Made by a program: the position numbers and the translations under genes
Part shown: positions 42,507 to 53,845 of the stretch, one piece after another
Layout: each line of letters starts with the position of its first letter
Position numbering within the stretch: the first letter of the stretch is position 1
The notes under the pieces: generated by a model
Databases searched by the model: none
What the model saw: only the letters and a program-made list of their open reading frames with translations
Told to the model about the DNA's origin: nothing
Origin: Caldilineaceae bacterium
GTDB taxonomy: Bacteria; Chloroflexota; Anaerolineae; Caldilineales; Caldilineaceae
Assembly (NCBI GenBank): GCA_020634815.1
Contig: JACKBA010000020.1
Coordinates: 60,104-124,103, forward strand
DNA: 64,000 nucleotides
Direction of reading: 5' to 3'

Positions 42507-43418
42507 CTACCCCTTCAGGCCGGTGGTGCTGATGCCTTCGACCAGATAGCGCTGGAAGGCGACGAAGATCACAAAGACCGGCACGAGCGACAGGCTCGAC
42601 ATGGCGAAAATGGCGCCCCAGTCGGTCTGTCCGGAAGGATCGGAAAAGGCACGCAGCGCCAGAGAGACGGTGTAAAGCTTAGGCTCGTTGAGATAGATCA
42701 ACGGCGTCAGGAAATCCTCCCACGTCCAGTAAAAGGAAAAAATTGCGGCAGTAATAAGTGCCGGCGTAATCTGGGGGAGGATGATGCGGAAGAAGATGTT
42801 ACCCTTGCCACAGCCATCCATTTCAGCGGCTTCGTCCAGGTCCTTGGGGATGCCGCGGATAAACTGCATGATCATGAAGATGAAAAAGGCCTGCCCGCCG
42901 ATGCGCGGCAGCAGTAGCGGGAGAAATGTGTTGATCCAGCCCAGTTTGCTGAAGACGATGTACTGCGGGATGATCTGCACCTGCACCGGCAGCATGAGCG
43001 TCGCCAGCATACAGGCAAAGAGAATGTTGCGACCGGCGAATCTGATGCGAGCAAAACCATAGGCAACCACGGCCGAAGCAAGTACGGTCAGCAACGTGGC
43101 GGCGCCGGCATAGAAGAACGAATTGGCATAGAAGGTGGTAAAGGTTAACCCGCCAAAGCCGCGCCAGCCGTTGACATAGTTCTCAATCGTAAAGTTCTGT
43201 GGAATCAGCGACGAGATATTAGTCCAGATTTCGTCGCGCCCCTTAAAAGAGCTGGCAAAGAGCCACAGGATCGGGTAGAGCATGACGAAGCCAAAGCCGG
43301 CCACCAGCACATGGTATAGGGGCGTGCGCATCCAGTTGCGCTGGGACAATGGCTTCGCCGGGGCATGTACGCTGACCCGGTCTGGCGTTGTCGGTGATAC
43401 GGTTTCCATCCGCGTCAC
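42507..43418 (-). CDS. ABC transporter permease (MalG/UgpE type)
   Basis: 303 residues with six membrane helices. The EAA loop reads IPKDLDEAAEMDGCGKGNIFFRIILPQITPA, which docks on the ATPase. The second permease of the operon; its ATG overlaps the stop of the first (ATGA at 43415-43418). No ATPase gene is present, so a shared MsmX/UgpC-type ATPase elsewhere is likely. Confidence 0.93.
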   Translation of the reverse strand: MTRMETVSPTTPDRVSVHAPAKPLSQRNWMRTPLYHVLVAGFGFVMLYPILWLFASSFKGRDEIWTNISSLIPQNFTIENYVNGWRGFGGLTFTTFYANSFFYAGAATLLTVLASAVVAYGFARIRFAGRNILFACMLATLMLPVQVQIIPQYIVFSKLGWINTFLPLLLPRIGGQAFFIFMIMQFIRGIPKDLDEAAEMDGCGKGNIFFRIILPQITPALITAAIFSFYWTWEDFLTPLIYLNEPKLYTVSLALRAFSDPSGQTDWGAIFAMSSLSLVPVFVIFVAFQRYLVEGISTTGLKG

Positions 43419-44362
43419 TCCTCCTGTGAACCGTAGAAGACCCAGTACGACGACGAGCGGAAGACCAGTGCCGTCATTATCGCAACGATTGCCAGCAAGA
43501 TCCAGGCCATTGCCGAGGCGTAGCCCATCTGCAGGCTCACAAATGCACGTTGATAGAGATACAGTGCATAAAACAGCGTTGTGTCAAGCGGCGCGCCTCC
43601 GGTGATGATGAAGGCCTGAGTGAAGACCATGAAGCCGCTGATCAACTGCATGACCAGGTTGAAAAAGATGATAGGCGTCAGCAGGGGCAGTGTAATGTGC
43701 CAGAATTGCTGCCAGCCATTGGCGCCATCGATGCCAGCGGCTTCGTAAAATTCTCTGGGGATCTGCTTGAGCCCGGCCAGAAAAATGAGCATGGGCGAGC
43801 CAAACTGCCATACCGCCAGGATAATCAACGTCCAGATCGCCGTGTTGGGGTTTCCCAGCCAGGCTACGTTCGTGCCCAAAATGGCATTGATCAGCCCATC
43901 GGTGCCGAAGATTTGGCGCCACATGACCGCCACGGCCACGCTGCCACCCACGATCGACGGGGCATAGTAGGCCGCGCGGTAGCTGCTGACCATGCGTCGG
44001 GGCGTGTTGAGCAGCATGGCGACTGCCAGCGCAAAGGCCAGGCGCAGCGGGATGGCAGCAAAGACGTAGTAGAACGTCGCCTTCACCGACTTGATATAGC
44101 GCGGATCTGCCGTAAACATGCGCTCAAAGTTCTGCAGCCCCACCCATTTCCAGGTTGGGTTCAACACATCGTAATTCGTGAAGGCCAACACGAAGGAGGC
44201 AATGATCGGGATCAGCGTGAAGGCCAAGAAAGCGATGAGCCAGGGAGAGATGAAGAGATAGCCCATCACGTTGTCATTGCGCCGGCGTTTACTCTTCTGT
44301 TTATGCCCTCGGCCTTTGGCCGGTACGGCTTGAGATACGACGGTCGGAACGGCTTCAGTCAT
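43415..44362 (-). CDS. ABC transporter permease (MalF/UgpA type)
   Basis: 315 residues from ATG 44362, with GAGG six bases upstream. Six helices follow a basic cytosolic N-terminus. The EAA loop is IPREFYEAAGIDGANGWQQFWHITLPLL. It pairs with the next permease to form the membrane channel for the solute captured by the lipoprotein encoded upstream (44441-45811). Confidence 0.93.
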   Translation of the reverse strand: MTEAVPTVVSQAVPAKGRGHKQKSKRRRNDNVMGYLFISPWLIAFLAFTLIPIIASFVLAFTNYDVLNPTWKWVGLQNFERMFTADPRYIKSVKATFYYVFAAIPLRLAFALAVAMLLNTPRRMVSSYRAAYYAPSIVGGSVAVAVMWRQIFGTDGLINAILGTNVAWLGNPNTAIWTLIILAVWQFGSPMLIFLAGLKQIPREFYEAAGIDGANGWQQFWHITLPLLTPIIFFNLVMQLISGFMVFTQAFIITGGAPLDTTLFYALYLYQRAFVSLQMGYASAMAWILLAIVAIMTALVFRSSSYWVFYGSQEE

Positions 44363-44440
44363 GGCTTGCCTCAAAGGAACAGGCAGAGGCACCGTCTAAA
44401 CACGCTGCCTCTGCCTTGATCGATCTACTAACGAGTACGA

Positions 44441-45811
44441 CTACTGCGCAGACTCGGCAAGTACGGCATTACCTTGTTCGCGCAGGGCGCTGGCAGCTTC
44501 TTCGGCACTCTGCTGTCCAAAGAGGAAGGGATCCCAGACCACCGGCCAGTAGACGTTGGTGATCAGATTGGCATGTCCGGCAACATCCGGCGGCGGCAAC
44601 TTACTGACTGTGGGTTCGACCTCACCAATATAATCGAACATCTGCTTCTGGGGAACATCCAACAGCGGACCGAGTGCGTCACGCACCACCGACGACACCG
44701 GTACTCCGCGCTCCGCCATCAGTACCTTGTTGGCATCGACGCTGTTAGTGAAGAAGTCGATGAACATCGCCGCTTCCTTGGGATGCTTGGCCTGCGACGT
44801 AATCGAGAAGAACTGGCTCGGCTTAAGATAGTTGGCAGAGGCGCCGCCTTCCGGGCGCGGCATCGGCACGAGAATGAAGTTGCGACCTTCGCCGGCCGCC
44901 GTCGCCACCGCAACGATCTGGTTGCTCCAGATGTAGGTCATTGCAGCCTCGCCGGTAACAATCTTGTTTTGCTCAACGCTCGAGCCGGTTTCGGCAATCT
45001 CCTGTTCGCGCGTCATGGTGACGCCGGCATCTTGCATCCGCTTGACCATGGTCATATAGTCGATGAGCGATTGGTCGTTCTCGTAACCGAGAGCTGTACC
45101 ATCTTCGTTGTAGACCCACTCGCCCTGGCTGAGAAACAGGTTTTTCCACAGTTGCTCGTTGCTTAGGCCACCGGAGAACCCCCATATCCCTAGCTTTTCA
45201 TGCAGAGCTGTAGCAAGTGCCTCCAGATCGGCAAAGGTCCAATCGAGCGCGGGCGCTTCCAGACCGGCTTCGGCCAGTTTGTCCGCGTCGATCACTACCA
45301 CCATGGAATTGGTGCCCAGGTTGACCCCATACAGCTTACCATCAAGTCGCCCACCGGACAGGGCAGACTCGGAGACGTCAGCCAGGTTGAGCGTGCCGTC
45401 GGCTGCGTATTCGTCCATCGGTGAGAGCAAGCCGCGCGAAACCCATTCCTCTAGACGGGCATAGTCCTGCTGCATGACGTCGGGCAGATTGCCACCGGCC
45501 GCTTCTGTCGTCAATAGCGTCCAGTAGTCATCCCAACTGGAGAACTCATAGGTAATCTTGACATCTGGGTGAAGTTCTTCGAATTGCTGGATGACGGCGA
45601 TAGTGCGATCGTGACGATTCTGCGAACCCCACCAGGCAACGCGTAGTTCGATGGGTTCGCCGCCTGTGCTCTCCGCCGCTGTGGTGTCCACGGTAGCGCC
45701 CGCGTCACTGGCAGCCGGCGCTCCTGCTGGGGCAACGGCCGGCGCGCACGCGCTCAACACCAATGCCGCAACGACGAGCAGCATGGCAAGAACTGAGAGT
45801 CTGCTTCTCAT
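44441..45811 (-). CDS. Solute-binding lipoprotein of the ABC importer
   Basis: 456 residues. Lipobox ALVLSAC (Cys22), then a Thr/Ala-rich linker and VAWWGSQNRHDRTIAVIQQFEELHP, WTLLTTEAAGGNLPDVMQQDY and NLFLSQGEWVYNEDG, all of the family 1 extracellular binding proteins. The start at 45811 has AAAGGAG eight bases upstream. First gene of the operon. The promoter overlaps the palindrome at 45923-45943 and should be controlled by the divergent GntR regulator. Confidence 0.93.
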   Translation of the reverse strand: MRSRLSVLAMLLVVAALVLSACAPAVAPAGAPAASDAGATVDTTAAESTGGEPIELRVAWWGSQNRHDRTIAVIQQFEELHPDVKITYEFSSWDDYWTLLTTEAAGGNLPDVMQQDYARLEEWVSRGLLSPMDEYAADGTLNLADVSESALSGGRLDGKLYGVNLGTNSMVVVIDADKLAEAGLEAPALDWTFADLEALATALHEKLGIWGFSGGLSNEQLWKNLFLSQGEWVYNEDGTALGYENDQSLIDYMTMVKRMQDAGVTMTREQEIAETGSSVEQNKIVTGEAAMTYIWSNQIVAVATAAGEGRNFILVPMPRPEGGASANYLKPSQFFSITSQAKHPKEAAMFIDFFTNSVDANKVLMAERGVPVSSVVRDALGPLLDVPQKQMFDYIGEVEPTVSKLPPPDVAGHANLITNVYWPVVWDPFLFGQQSAEEAASALREQGNAVLAESAQ

Positions 45812-45899
45812 TCGTGAGTCTCCTTTGTAAAGCTGAGTCTGAAAGTGAACTGGGGAAATCGGACCGATTTGCCGTGCCGGGCTGTGCAATTTTCGCCAC

Positions 45900-45966
45900 T
45901 GGACAAATCGAAAGAACCCGAGTATCCTATATCGTATAGGATATAGGATTCTTCCCTGAGCGTCAA
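45900..45966. promoter_or_regulatory. Divergent promoters sharing one GntR-type operator
   Basis: The palindrome TATCCTATA-TCG-TATAGGATA is at 45923-45943. Plus strand: TGGACA (45900-45905), 17-base spacer, TATCCT (45923-45928), the left arm. Minus strand: TTGACG (45966-45961), 17-base spacer, TATCCT (45943-45938), the right arm. One bound dimer would cover both -10 boxes. Confidence 0.8.
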
Positions 45967-45998
45967 GTACCCAATTTTTCACAACCTGGTGGCTGCCC

Positions 45999-46678
45999 AT
46001 GCGTCCAGTCTTTCGCAGCAAACCTGAAATCGTTCACGACATGTTGCGCTCGTCGATCATTCACGGCGAATATAGGCCCGGCGAGCGTCTGGTCATCGAC
46101 GAAGTGGCCGCGCGGCTCGGCGTCAGCCAGATCCCGGTGCGCGAGGCCGTGCGCCAGTTGGAAGCGGATGGCTTGGTCACCGTCGAGCCATACACCGGCG
46201 CTACCGTCACCCAATTCAACCCCGACCTGGCCTACGAGATCTTCGCCCTGCTCGAATCGCTGGAGGTCATCTGCGGGCGCCGCGCCTGCACCTGCATGAG
46301 CGATACACAAGTGGACGAACTCGATGCAGTCGTCGGCCGGATGGATGGCTGTGTTACCGAGCCGGAACAGTGGTCGCAGTTGAACCGCGAATTCCACCTG
46401 CTCATTTGCCGCTTCTCCGGTGTTCAGTTGATCGAGCGCATGTTGGAGAACACGCTCGACCACTGGGATCGCCTGCGCCTGAACTACGTCAAGGACGTGC
46501 TGCTCCACCGCATCCCCGCCGCGCAGCAGGAGCACCGCGCGATGATGGCGGCGTTCCGCCGGCGCGATGCCGACGCGATCGAGCAGTTGCTGCGCGACCA
46601 CAATCGCCACGCGCTGGCCGCCTACGTCGACCTGATGTTGCAGGAAGGATTTCTCGACCGCCGCGAAGGAGGCTGCTG

Positions 46679-46679
<1 letters not shown>
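45999..46679 (+). CDS. GntR-family regulator (FadR/FCD subfamily)
   Basis: 226 residues. The winged helix at 10-75 has GERLVIDEVAARLGVSQIPVREAVRQLEADGLV, the signature of GntR proteins. The FCD ligand domain follows, with metal ligands likely in NREFHLLIC, EHRAMM and DHNRHALAA. It is expected to repress both divergent operons and to release DNA when a carboxylate-type ligand (sugar acid or similar) binds. The stop overlaps the next ATG. Confidence 0.93.
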
Positions 46680-49108
<2,429 letters not shown>

Positions 49109-49134
49109 ACCTCTTCAAGTAAAGCGAGGATTCC

Positions 49135-50217
49135 GTGTCACGTTATCGCGTCGCCCTGATTGGCACCGGCGGCATCGTCGGCAGCCACTTGGAAGCAATC
49201 GCCGCGCTCCAGGACCGCGTCGAACTGGTGGCAGCCGTGGATCAGAACGCAGCGCGCGTCGAGGCCGTCTGCGCGCAGGCGGGCATTCCGCACGCCTACA
49301 CCGACGCCGCAGCCATGCTCGACGCCGAGCAGCCTGATCTCGTGCACATCCTGACGCCGCCGGCCACGCACTTCCCGCTGATCGTGGCCGCGCTCGACGC
49401 CGGCGCGTGGGTGTGGAGCGAGAAGCCCTTCTGCCGCTCGCTGGCCGAGTTCGACGCGATTACCGCGGCCGAAGAACGCACCGGGCGTTTCGCCAGCACG
49501 GTCTTCCAGTGGCGCTTTGGCTCTGCCGTCGAGCACCTGCGTGGGCTGGCTGCGGCGGGCGCGCTGGGCCGGCCGCTGGTGGGCGTCTGCCAGACGCTCT
49601 GGTACCGCGACGCCGGCTACTATGCCGTCGACTGGCGCGGCACCTTCGCCACGGAGACGGGCGGCCCGACGGCCACGCTGGGCATCCATCTCATGGATCT
49701 CTTTCTGTGGCTGTGGGGCGAGTGGGAGGAAGTGCGCGCCATGGCCGCCACGCTCGACCGCCCCATCGAGGTGGAGGATGTCTCCATGGCGCTGGTGCGC
49801 TTTGCGAGCGGCGCGCTGGGCAGCATCGTCAACAGCGCGCTCTCACCGCGCCAGGAGAGCTATCTGCGTCTCGACTACCAGCGTGCCACGGCCGAAGTGA
49901 AGACGCTCTACCGTTATACCAACAAGGATTGGACCTTCACGCCGGTGGCCGGCGACGCCGAGTTGGCCGCCGCCTGGAACGCGCTGGCCGTCGACCGCAT
50001 GGGCAGCCACGGCGCCCAACTGGCCGCGCTGCTCGACAGCATGGATCGCGGCGTGCGCCCGCTGGTCAGCGGGTTGGAAGCACGCCGCATCGTCGAGTTC
50101 ATCGCCAGCCTGTACAAGTCCGCTTTCACCGGCCAACCCGTGCGCCGCGGCTCGATCACGCCGGGCGATCCCTACTATTCGACGATGAACGGAGAGGTTT
50201 CGATAGAACGCGGATGA
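49135..50217 (+). CDS. Gfo/Idh/MocA-family oxidoreductase
   Basis: 360 residues. The Rossmann start is VALIGTGGIVGSHLEAIAAL, and the catalytic EKPFCRS motif follows. The C-terminal sheet domain includes GGPTATLGIHLMDLFLWLWG (His for substrate). NAD(P)-dependent oxidation or reduction of a sugar or inositol-like ring is typical. The start is GTG 49135 with GCGAGGA upstream. The third enzyme of the operon. Confidence 0.9.
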   Translation: MSRYRVALIGTGGIVGSHLEAIAALQDRVELVAAVDQNAARVEAVCAQAGIPHAYTDAAAMLDAEQPDLVHILTPPATHFPLIVAALDAGAWVWSEKPFCRSLAEFDAITAAEERTGRFASTVFQWRFGSAVEHLRGLAAAGALGRPLVGVCQTLWYRDAGYYAVDWRGTFATETGGPTATLGIHLMDLFLWLWGEWEEVRAMAATLDRPIEVEDVSMALVRFASGALGSIVNSALSPRQESYLRLDYQRATAEVKTLYRYTNKDWTFTPVAGDAELAAAWNALAVDRMGSHGAQLAALLDSMDRGVRPLVSGLEARRIVEFIASLYKSAFTGQPVRRGSITPGDPYYSTMNGEVSIERG

Positions 50218-50319
50218 CGCTGATTGGGCGGATCAAAGCGGATTTTCTGATCCGTGCCAGTCCGCTCGATCCGCGTTATCCGCGTTCTATTTTTCCTTGC
50301 CGGAAAGGAACCAGTCTCG

Positions 50320-51348
50320 ATGAGCAACGATCATCCCATCAAGTTTGTGGCGATTGGGCTGGCGCACAACCATGTCTACGATATGGCGCGGCGGCTGATG
50401 GCGGCCGGCGCCGAACTGGTGGCGTGCTGGGACGATGATCCGGCTAACCTGGCCGCGTTTGCCGCGGCCTATCCCCACGCCGAGACGACGCGCTTCATGG
50501 ACGATTTGCTGGCCGATCCCGCGATCGACCTGGTCGTCAGCGCGGCGATCCACGACGAGCGCGGCGCGCTGGGCGTGCGCGCCATGCAGCAGGGCAAGGA
50601 CTTTCTGTGCACCAAACCCGGCTTCACGACGCTGGAACAACTAGAGGCGGTACGCCGCGCAGGTGCGACGACGGGGTGCAGGTACACCGTCTACTTTGGC
50701 GAGCGTGTCGGCAACCCGGCGACGGTGCTAGCCGGCGAGTTAGTGCGCGGCGGCGCCATCGGCCACGTCGTGCACACTGCCGGCTTTGGCCCGCATCGCC
50801 TCTTTGGCCGCGTCGAACGGCCGGCGTGGGTCTTCCAGCACGCGCGCTACGGCGGCATCCTCAACGACCTGGCCAGCCATCAGATCGACCAGTTCTTGTA
50901 CTTCACCGGCAGCCCGTCGGCTGAGATCGTCGCGGCGACCGTGGCCAACCACCATCACCGCCAGTTTGTGGAGTTCGAGGACTTTGGCGAGGTGCTGCTG
51001 CGCGGGGAAGGGGCGACCGGCTTCATCCGCGTCGACTGGCTGTCGCCGGCCGGGCTGGACACGTGGGGCGACGTACGCCTCTTCCTGCTGGGCACGGAGG
51101 GGTACATGGAGGTGCGCAAGACGTGGGACGTGCAGGGCCGCGCGGGGACCGACCATCTCTTCGTCGTCGACGGCCAGGGCGAGCGCCACATCCAGGCGAC
51201 GGGCACGCCGCTGCCCTTCATGGCCGACTACCTTGCCGATCTGCGCCAGCGCACGGAGACGGCCATCACCCAGGCGCACGTCCTCCAGGTGTCGGAGCTG
51301 GCCCTGCGCGCCCAGGCCCAGGCGCACATCCTGCCGGCCAGCCGGTAG
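50320..51348 (+). CDS. Second Gfo/Idh/MocA-family oxidoreductase
   Basis: 342 residues from ATG 50320, with AAAGGA upstream. KFVAIGLAHNHVYDMARRL lacks the usual GxGxxG spacing (reads GLAHNH). The catalytic motif is CTKPGFTT, with Thr in place of the Glu of EKP. GGILNDLASHQIDQFLYFTG supplies the active-site His. The changed cofactor loop suggests different cofactor use or a binding role. It closes the plus-strand catabolic operon. Confidence 0.87.
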   Translation: MSNDHPIKFVAIGLAHNHVYDMARRLMAAGAELVACWDDDPANLAAFAAAYPHAETTRFMDDLLADPAIDLVVSAAIHDERGALGVRAMQQGKDFLCTKPGFTTLEQLEAVRRAGATTGCRYTVYFGERVGNPATVLAGELVRGGAIGHVVHTAGFGPHRLFGRVERPAWVFQHARYGGILNDLASHQIDQFLYFTGSPSAEIVAATVANHHHRQFVEFEDFGEVLLRGEGATGFIRVDWLSPAGLDTWGDVRLFLLGTEGYMEVRKTWDVQGRAGTDHLFVVDGQGERHIQATGTPLPFMADYLADLRQRTETAITQAHVLQVSELALRAQAQAHILPASR

Positions 51349-51364
51349 CCGCCCACTCCTTCTT

Positions 51365-51519
51365 AGAATCTCGCCTCACACCAAGCCGCAAAGCCACAAA
51401 GATCGCTCTCCACACATTTCGTGCACCGGATCCGTGAAACCCCAGACCTGCATTCCTTCGTGCCCCCTTCGCGCCTTCGCGTCTTCGTGGCTATCTTCTT
51501 CTCTTCTCTTCTCTCTTCT
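51365..51519. repeat. Dispersed CACAAAG-type repeat
   Basis: CACCAAGCCGCAAAGCCACAAAG (about 51371-51393), with inverted partners CCTTCGCGTCTTCGTGG (about 51474-51490). It fills the gap between two convergent genes. Confidence 0.6.
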
Positions 51520-52563
51520 TCACTTCTCCACGAAACCCAGCATCGTCGCCGGGAAGGTGTCGCTGACGAGCAGGAAGCCGTCGAGGTACTCGGTTTGCAG
51601 CGGGGCGATGCCCTCCCAGTTGCGCGCCACGCCGGGGAGCAGGCTGAGTTGCAGCGGCGGCTGATCGACCAGCATGACGCCCGTCTCCGTCGCCTGCAAC
51701 TCGACCAGCCGCTCGACGGCACGGTTGGCCGCGTGCGTCGCGCCCTCGCCGTAACGTTCGGCCAGCGGATCGGCGGCCGGGACGAGCTTGGCCTCATCGC
51801 CGGGAAAGTAATAGTTGATCGCCCAGAAGCGGCCATCCGCGCCGGCTGGCGTGGCATCAGTGATGCGGTATTCGATGGTGGGGCTGGGCAGCGTGCCGGC
51901 CGGCGCGCCCGCCGCATCGAAGAGATGGGCGACCGGCTGCGGATTGACATTGGCGCCGTTGGCTTCGTAGAGGGCCAGCACACGTCCGTCGGCCAGAACG
52001 GTGAGCGCCTCGTAGGACATGTTGTCGATGGGCGCCTGTTCGGCCATGGGCGCCAACGTAGCCGGGTCGAGCGTGATGCGGCGCGACGCGGCGTCGATCG
52101 TTCCTGCCACCAGATAGCCGGTCATGGTCGGGCCGTCATCCGCCTCGATGGTCAGGTAGACGCGGTCGCCGGCAATGGCGATGGCCTCGAAGCCCTCAAA
52201 GCCGCGAATGGCTGACGACAGCCCGCCGTCGTCAAAGGCCAGCGGCACAGGCGCCAGGCCGTCCCCGTCAAGACCGGCCAGCGCCGCTACGATCTCCGTC
52301 TCGCCCAGCGTGAAGAGATTGCCGCCATAGCGCGCCGGGTATTGGGGCAAGAGCACGTACTCGTCGCCCCAGCGCGCCAAGCCGGAGAATTCCGCATCGC
52401 GCTCCGCCAGCGCGCCGGCCAGGGGAATCAGCGTGACGCCGTGCTCGGCAGGACCGGCGGCGGTTGCCTCGGGCAGCAAACGCGCCAGCGGCAACCGGCT
52501 GCACGCGGTTGCCAGCAGCAACACGCCGGCCAGCACCGCGCCGGTCAGGAGGCGCAATCTCAC
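51520..52563 (-). CDS. Lipoprotein, possibly phytase-like beta-propeller
   Basis: 347 residues. The signal peptide ends in lipobox LLATAC (Cys21). The mature part is beta-rich, with repeated blocks such as SGLARWGDEYVLLPQYP, GFEGFEAIAIAGDRVYLTIEAD, YEALTVLADGRVLALYEANG and NWEGIAPL, resembling the esterase-like/phytase-like propeller family. No catalytic residue can be named. The start is GTG 52563, overlapping the TGA of the upstream gene, so both are in one operon. Confidence 0.65.
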   Translation of the reverse strand: MRLRLLTGAVLAGVLLLATACSRLPLARLLPEATAAGPAEHGVTLIPLAGALAERDAEFSGLARWGDEYVLLPQYPARYGGNLFTLGETEIVAALAGLDGDGLAPVPLAFDDGGLSSAIRGFEGFEAIAIAGDRVYLTIEADDGPTMTGYLVAGTIDAASRRITLDPATLAPMAEQAPIDNMSYEALTVLADGRVLALYEANGANVNPQPVAHLFDAAGAPAGTLPSPTIEYRITDATPAGADGRFWAINYYFPGDEAKLVPAADPLAERYGEGATHAANRAVERLVELQATETGVMLVDQPPLQLSLLPGVARNWEGIAPLQTEYLDGFLLVSDTFPATMLGFVEK

Positions 52564-53699
52564 GCCAGTTCGACGACGGTGATCTCGAAGTTCACGCCGC
52601 GCGCCGCCAGGTCGGCCTGCACGGCGTCGGCGCAGCCGGGCGTACGCCCCACGTACTCGGGCGGGCAGATGCCGGGCTGGCGGAAGGCACCGGCGGCGAC
52701 CAGACGCGCCACGGCGGTGCAGGTGTAACCGGTCGTGCGCGCCATGGAGGTCGTGCCGGTGGCGCGATCGAAGGTGTCGGTCATGTCGTAGGTGTAGCGC
52801 ACGCGCCGGCCATCTTCGCTCCCGTCTACCACGACCTGCATCACCGTCATGTCGTACTCGCCTTCCTTGAGCTTCCACTGATCGAAGAGCAGGCGCGAGG
52901 TGAGCTTGATCGGTGCAATCGTCGCCCCGTCGATCTCGACCGACTGCTGGTCCAGAAAGCCGCTATCACGGAAGACGCGCATGAGATTGGCGTGGCCGGG
53001 ATAGCGCAGCGTCTTCTCCTTCATGAAGGGGATGTCCATGGTGCGCGCCAACGAGCGCAGGCCGTCGGTGTTGAAGGCCTCCAGCGTGCCCACGTGCGGG
53101 AAGTCGAGCAGTTCGATGTCGGAGAGTGCCGGGCGGACGACCTCGCGGCCGTATTCCACGTAGCGCGCCGGCCGCGTGTACTCCTCCAGCACATCGATGG
53201 GCGAGAAGACGGCCTTGTATTCGTAGGGCCAGTGCCGCTCCTGGGGCAGCCCGCCCACGTAGCAGTCGTAGCGGTCGATGCTGTCCAGATGCAGGCTCAG
53301 CGCGCCCAGCACGATGTTGCTGAGGCCGGGCGCCACGCCGCAATCGACCACCGCCGTGACGCCTTTGGCTTTGGCCAGTTCGTCGAGCAGGAAGGGATCC
53401 TCGCCGAAAAAGGAGATATCGACGACGTTCTTGCCCGCCTCGATGATCTTCTTGAGCGTGGCAAAACCCATGAAACCGGGGACGGCGCACACGACGAGAT
53501 CGGCGCCGTCCAACAAGTCGTCCAGCCGATCCAGGGTACCGACGTTGGTCGCAACGCCGCGCACGCCGGCTTCATCCGCCAGGCGCTGCACGGTCGCAGG
53601 ATTCAGGTCGACCACTGTGACGGCGAAGTCCGCATTGGCCGCCAGGTCCTTGACGATGGCGCTGCCGACCAGCCCGCCACCCAGTATGGTAATGTTCAT
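52560..53699 (-). CDS. Saccharopine dehydrogenase-family oxidoreductase
   Basis: 379 residues. The Rossmann start is MNITILGGGLVGSAIVKDLA, then VTVVDLNP. The family signatures are VVDISFFGEDPFLLDELAKAKG and DCGVAPGLSNIVLG. These enzymes oxidise or reduce C-N bonds in lysine or polyamine metabolism. The start at 53699 has GGAACG upstream; ATG 53720 is an alternative. It is coupled by GTGA to a lipoprotein gene, which is unusual for a lysine enzyme. Confidence 0.88.
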   Translation of the reverse strand: MNITILGGGLVGSAIVKDLAANADFAVTVVDLNPATVQRLADEAGVRGVATNVGTLDRLDDLLDGADLVVCAVPGFMGFATLKKIIEAGKNVVDISFFGEDPFLLDELAKAKGVTAVVDCGVAPGLSNIVLGALSLHLDSIDRYDCYVGGLPQERHWPYEYKAVFSPIDVLEEYTRPARYVEYGREVVRPALSDIELLDFPHVGTLEAFNTDGLRSLARTMDIPFMKEKTLRYPGHANLMRVFRDSGFLDQQSVEIDGATIAPIKLTSRLLFDQWKLKEGEYDMTVMQVVVDGSEDGRRVRYTYDMTDTFDRATGTTSMARTTGYTCTAVARLVAAGAFRQPGICPPEYVGRTPGCADAVQADLAARGVNFEITVVELA

Positions 53700-53845
53700 T
53701 TTTCGTTCCGTTCGATTCATGTGAAAAAGTGTGGAGCCGGCATGGCGCGGGTTCAGGGCGATACGCGGGAGGCGCCGGTTTGGCCCTTGCTCCGCGTATG
53801 CCCTTTCGTTGCGCGTCGTTGCGTCAATAGACGTCGTCCGGTCTG

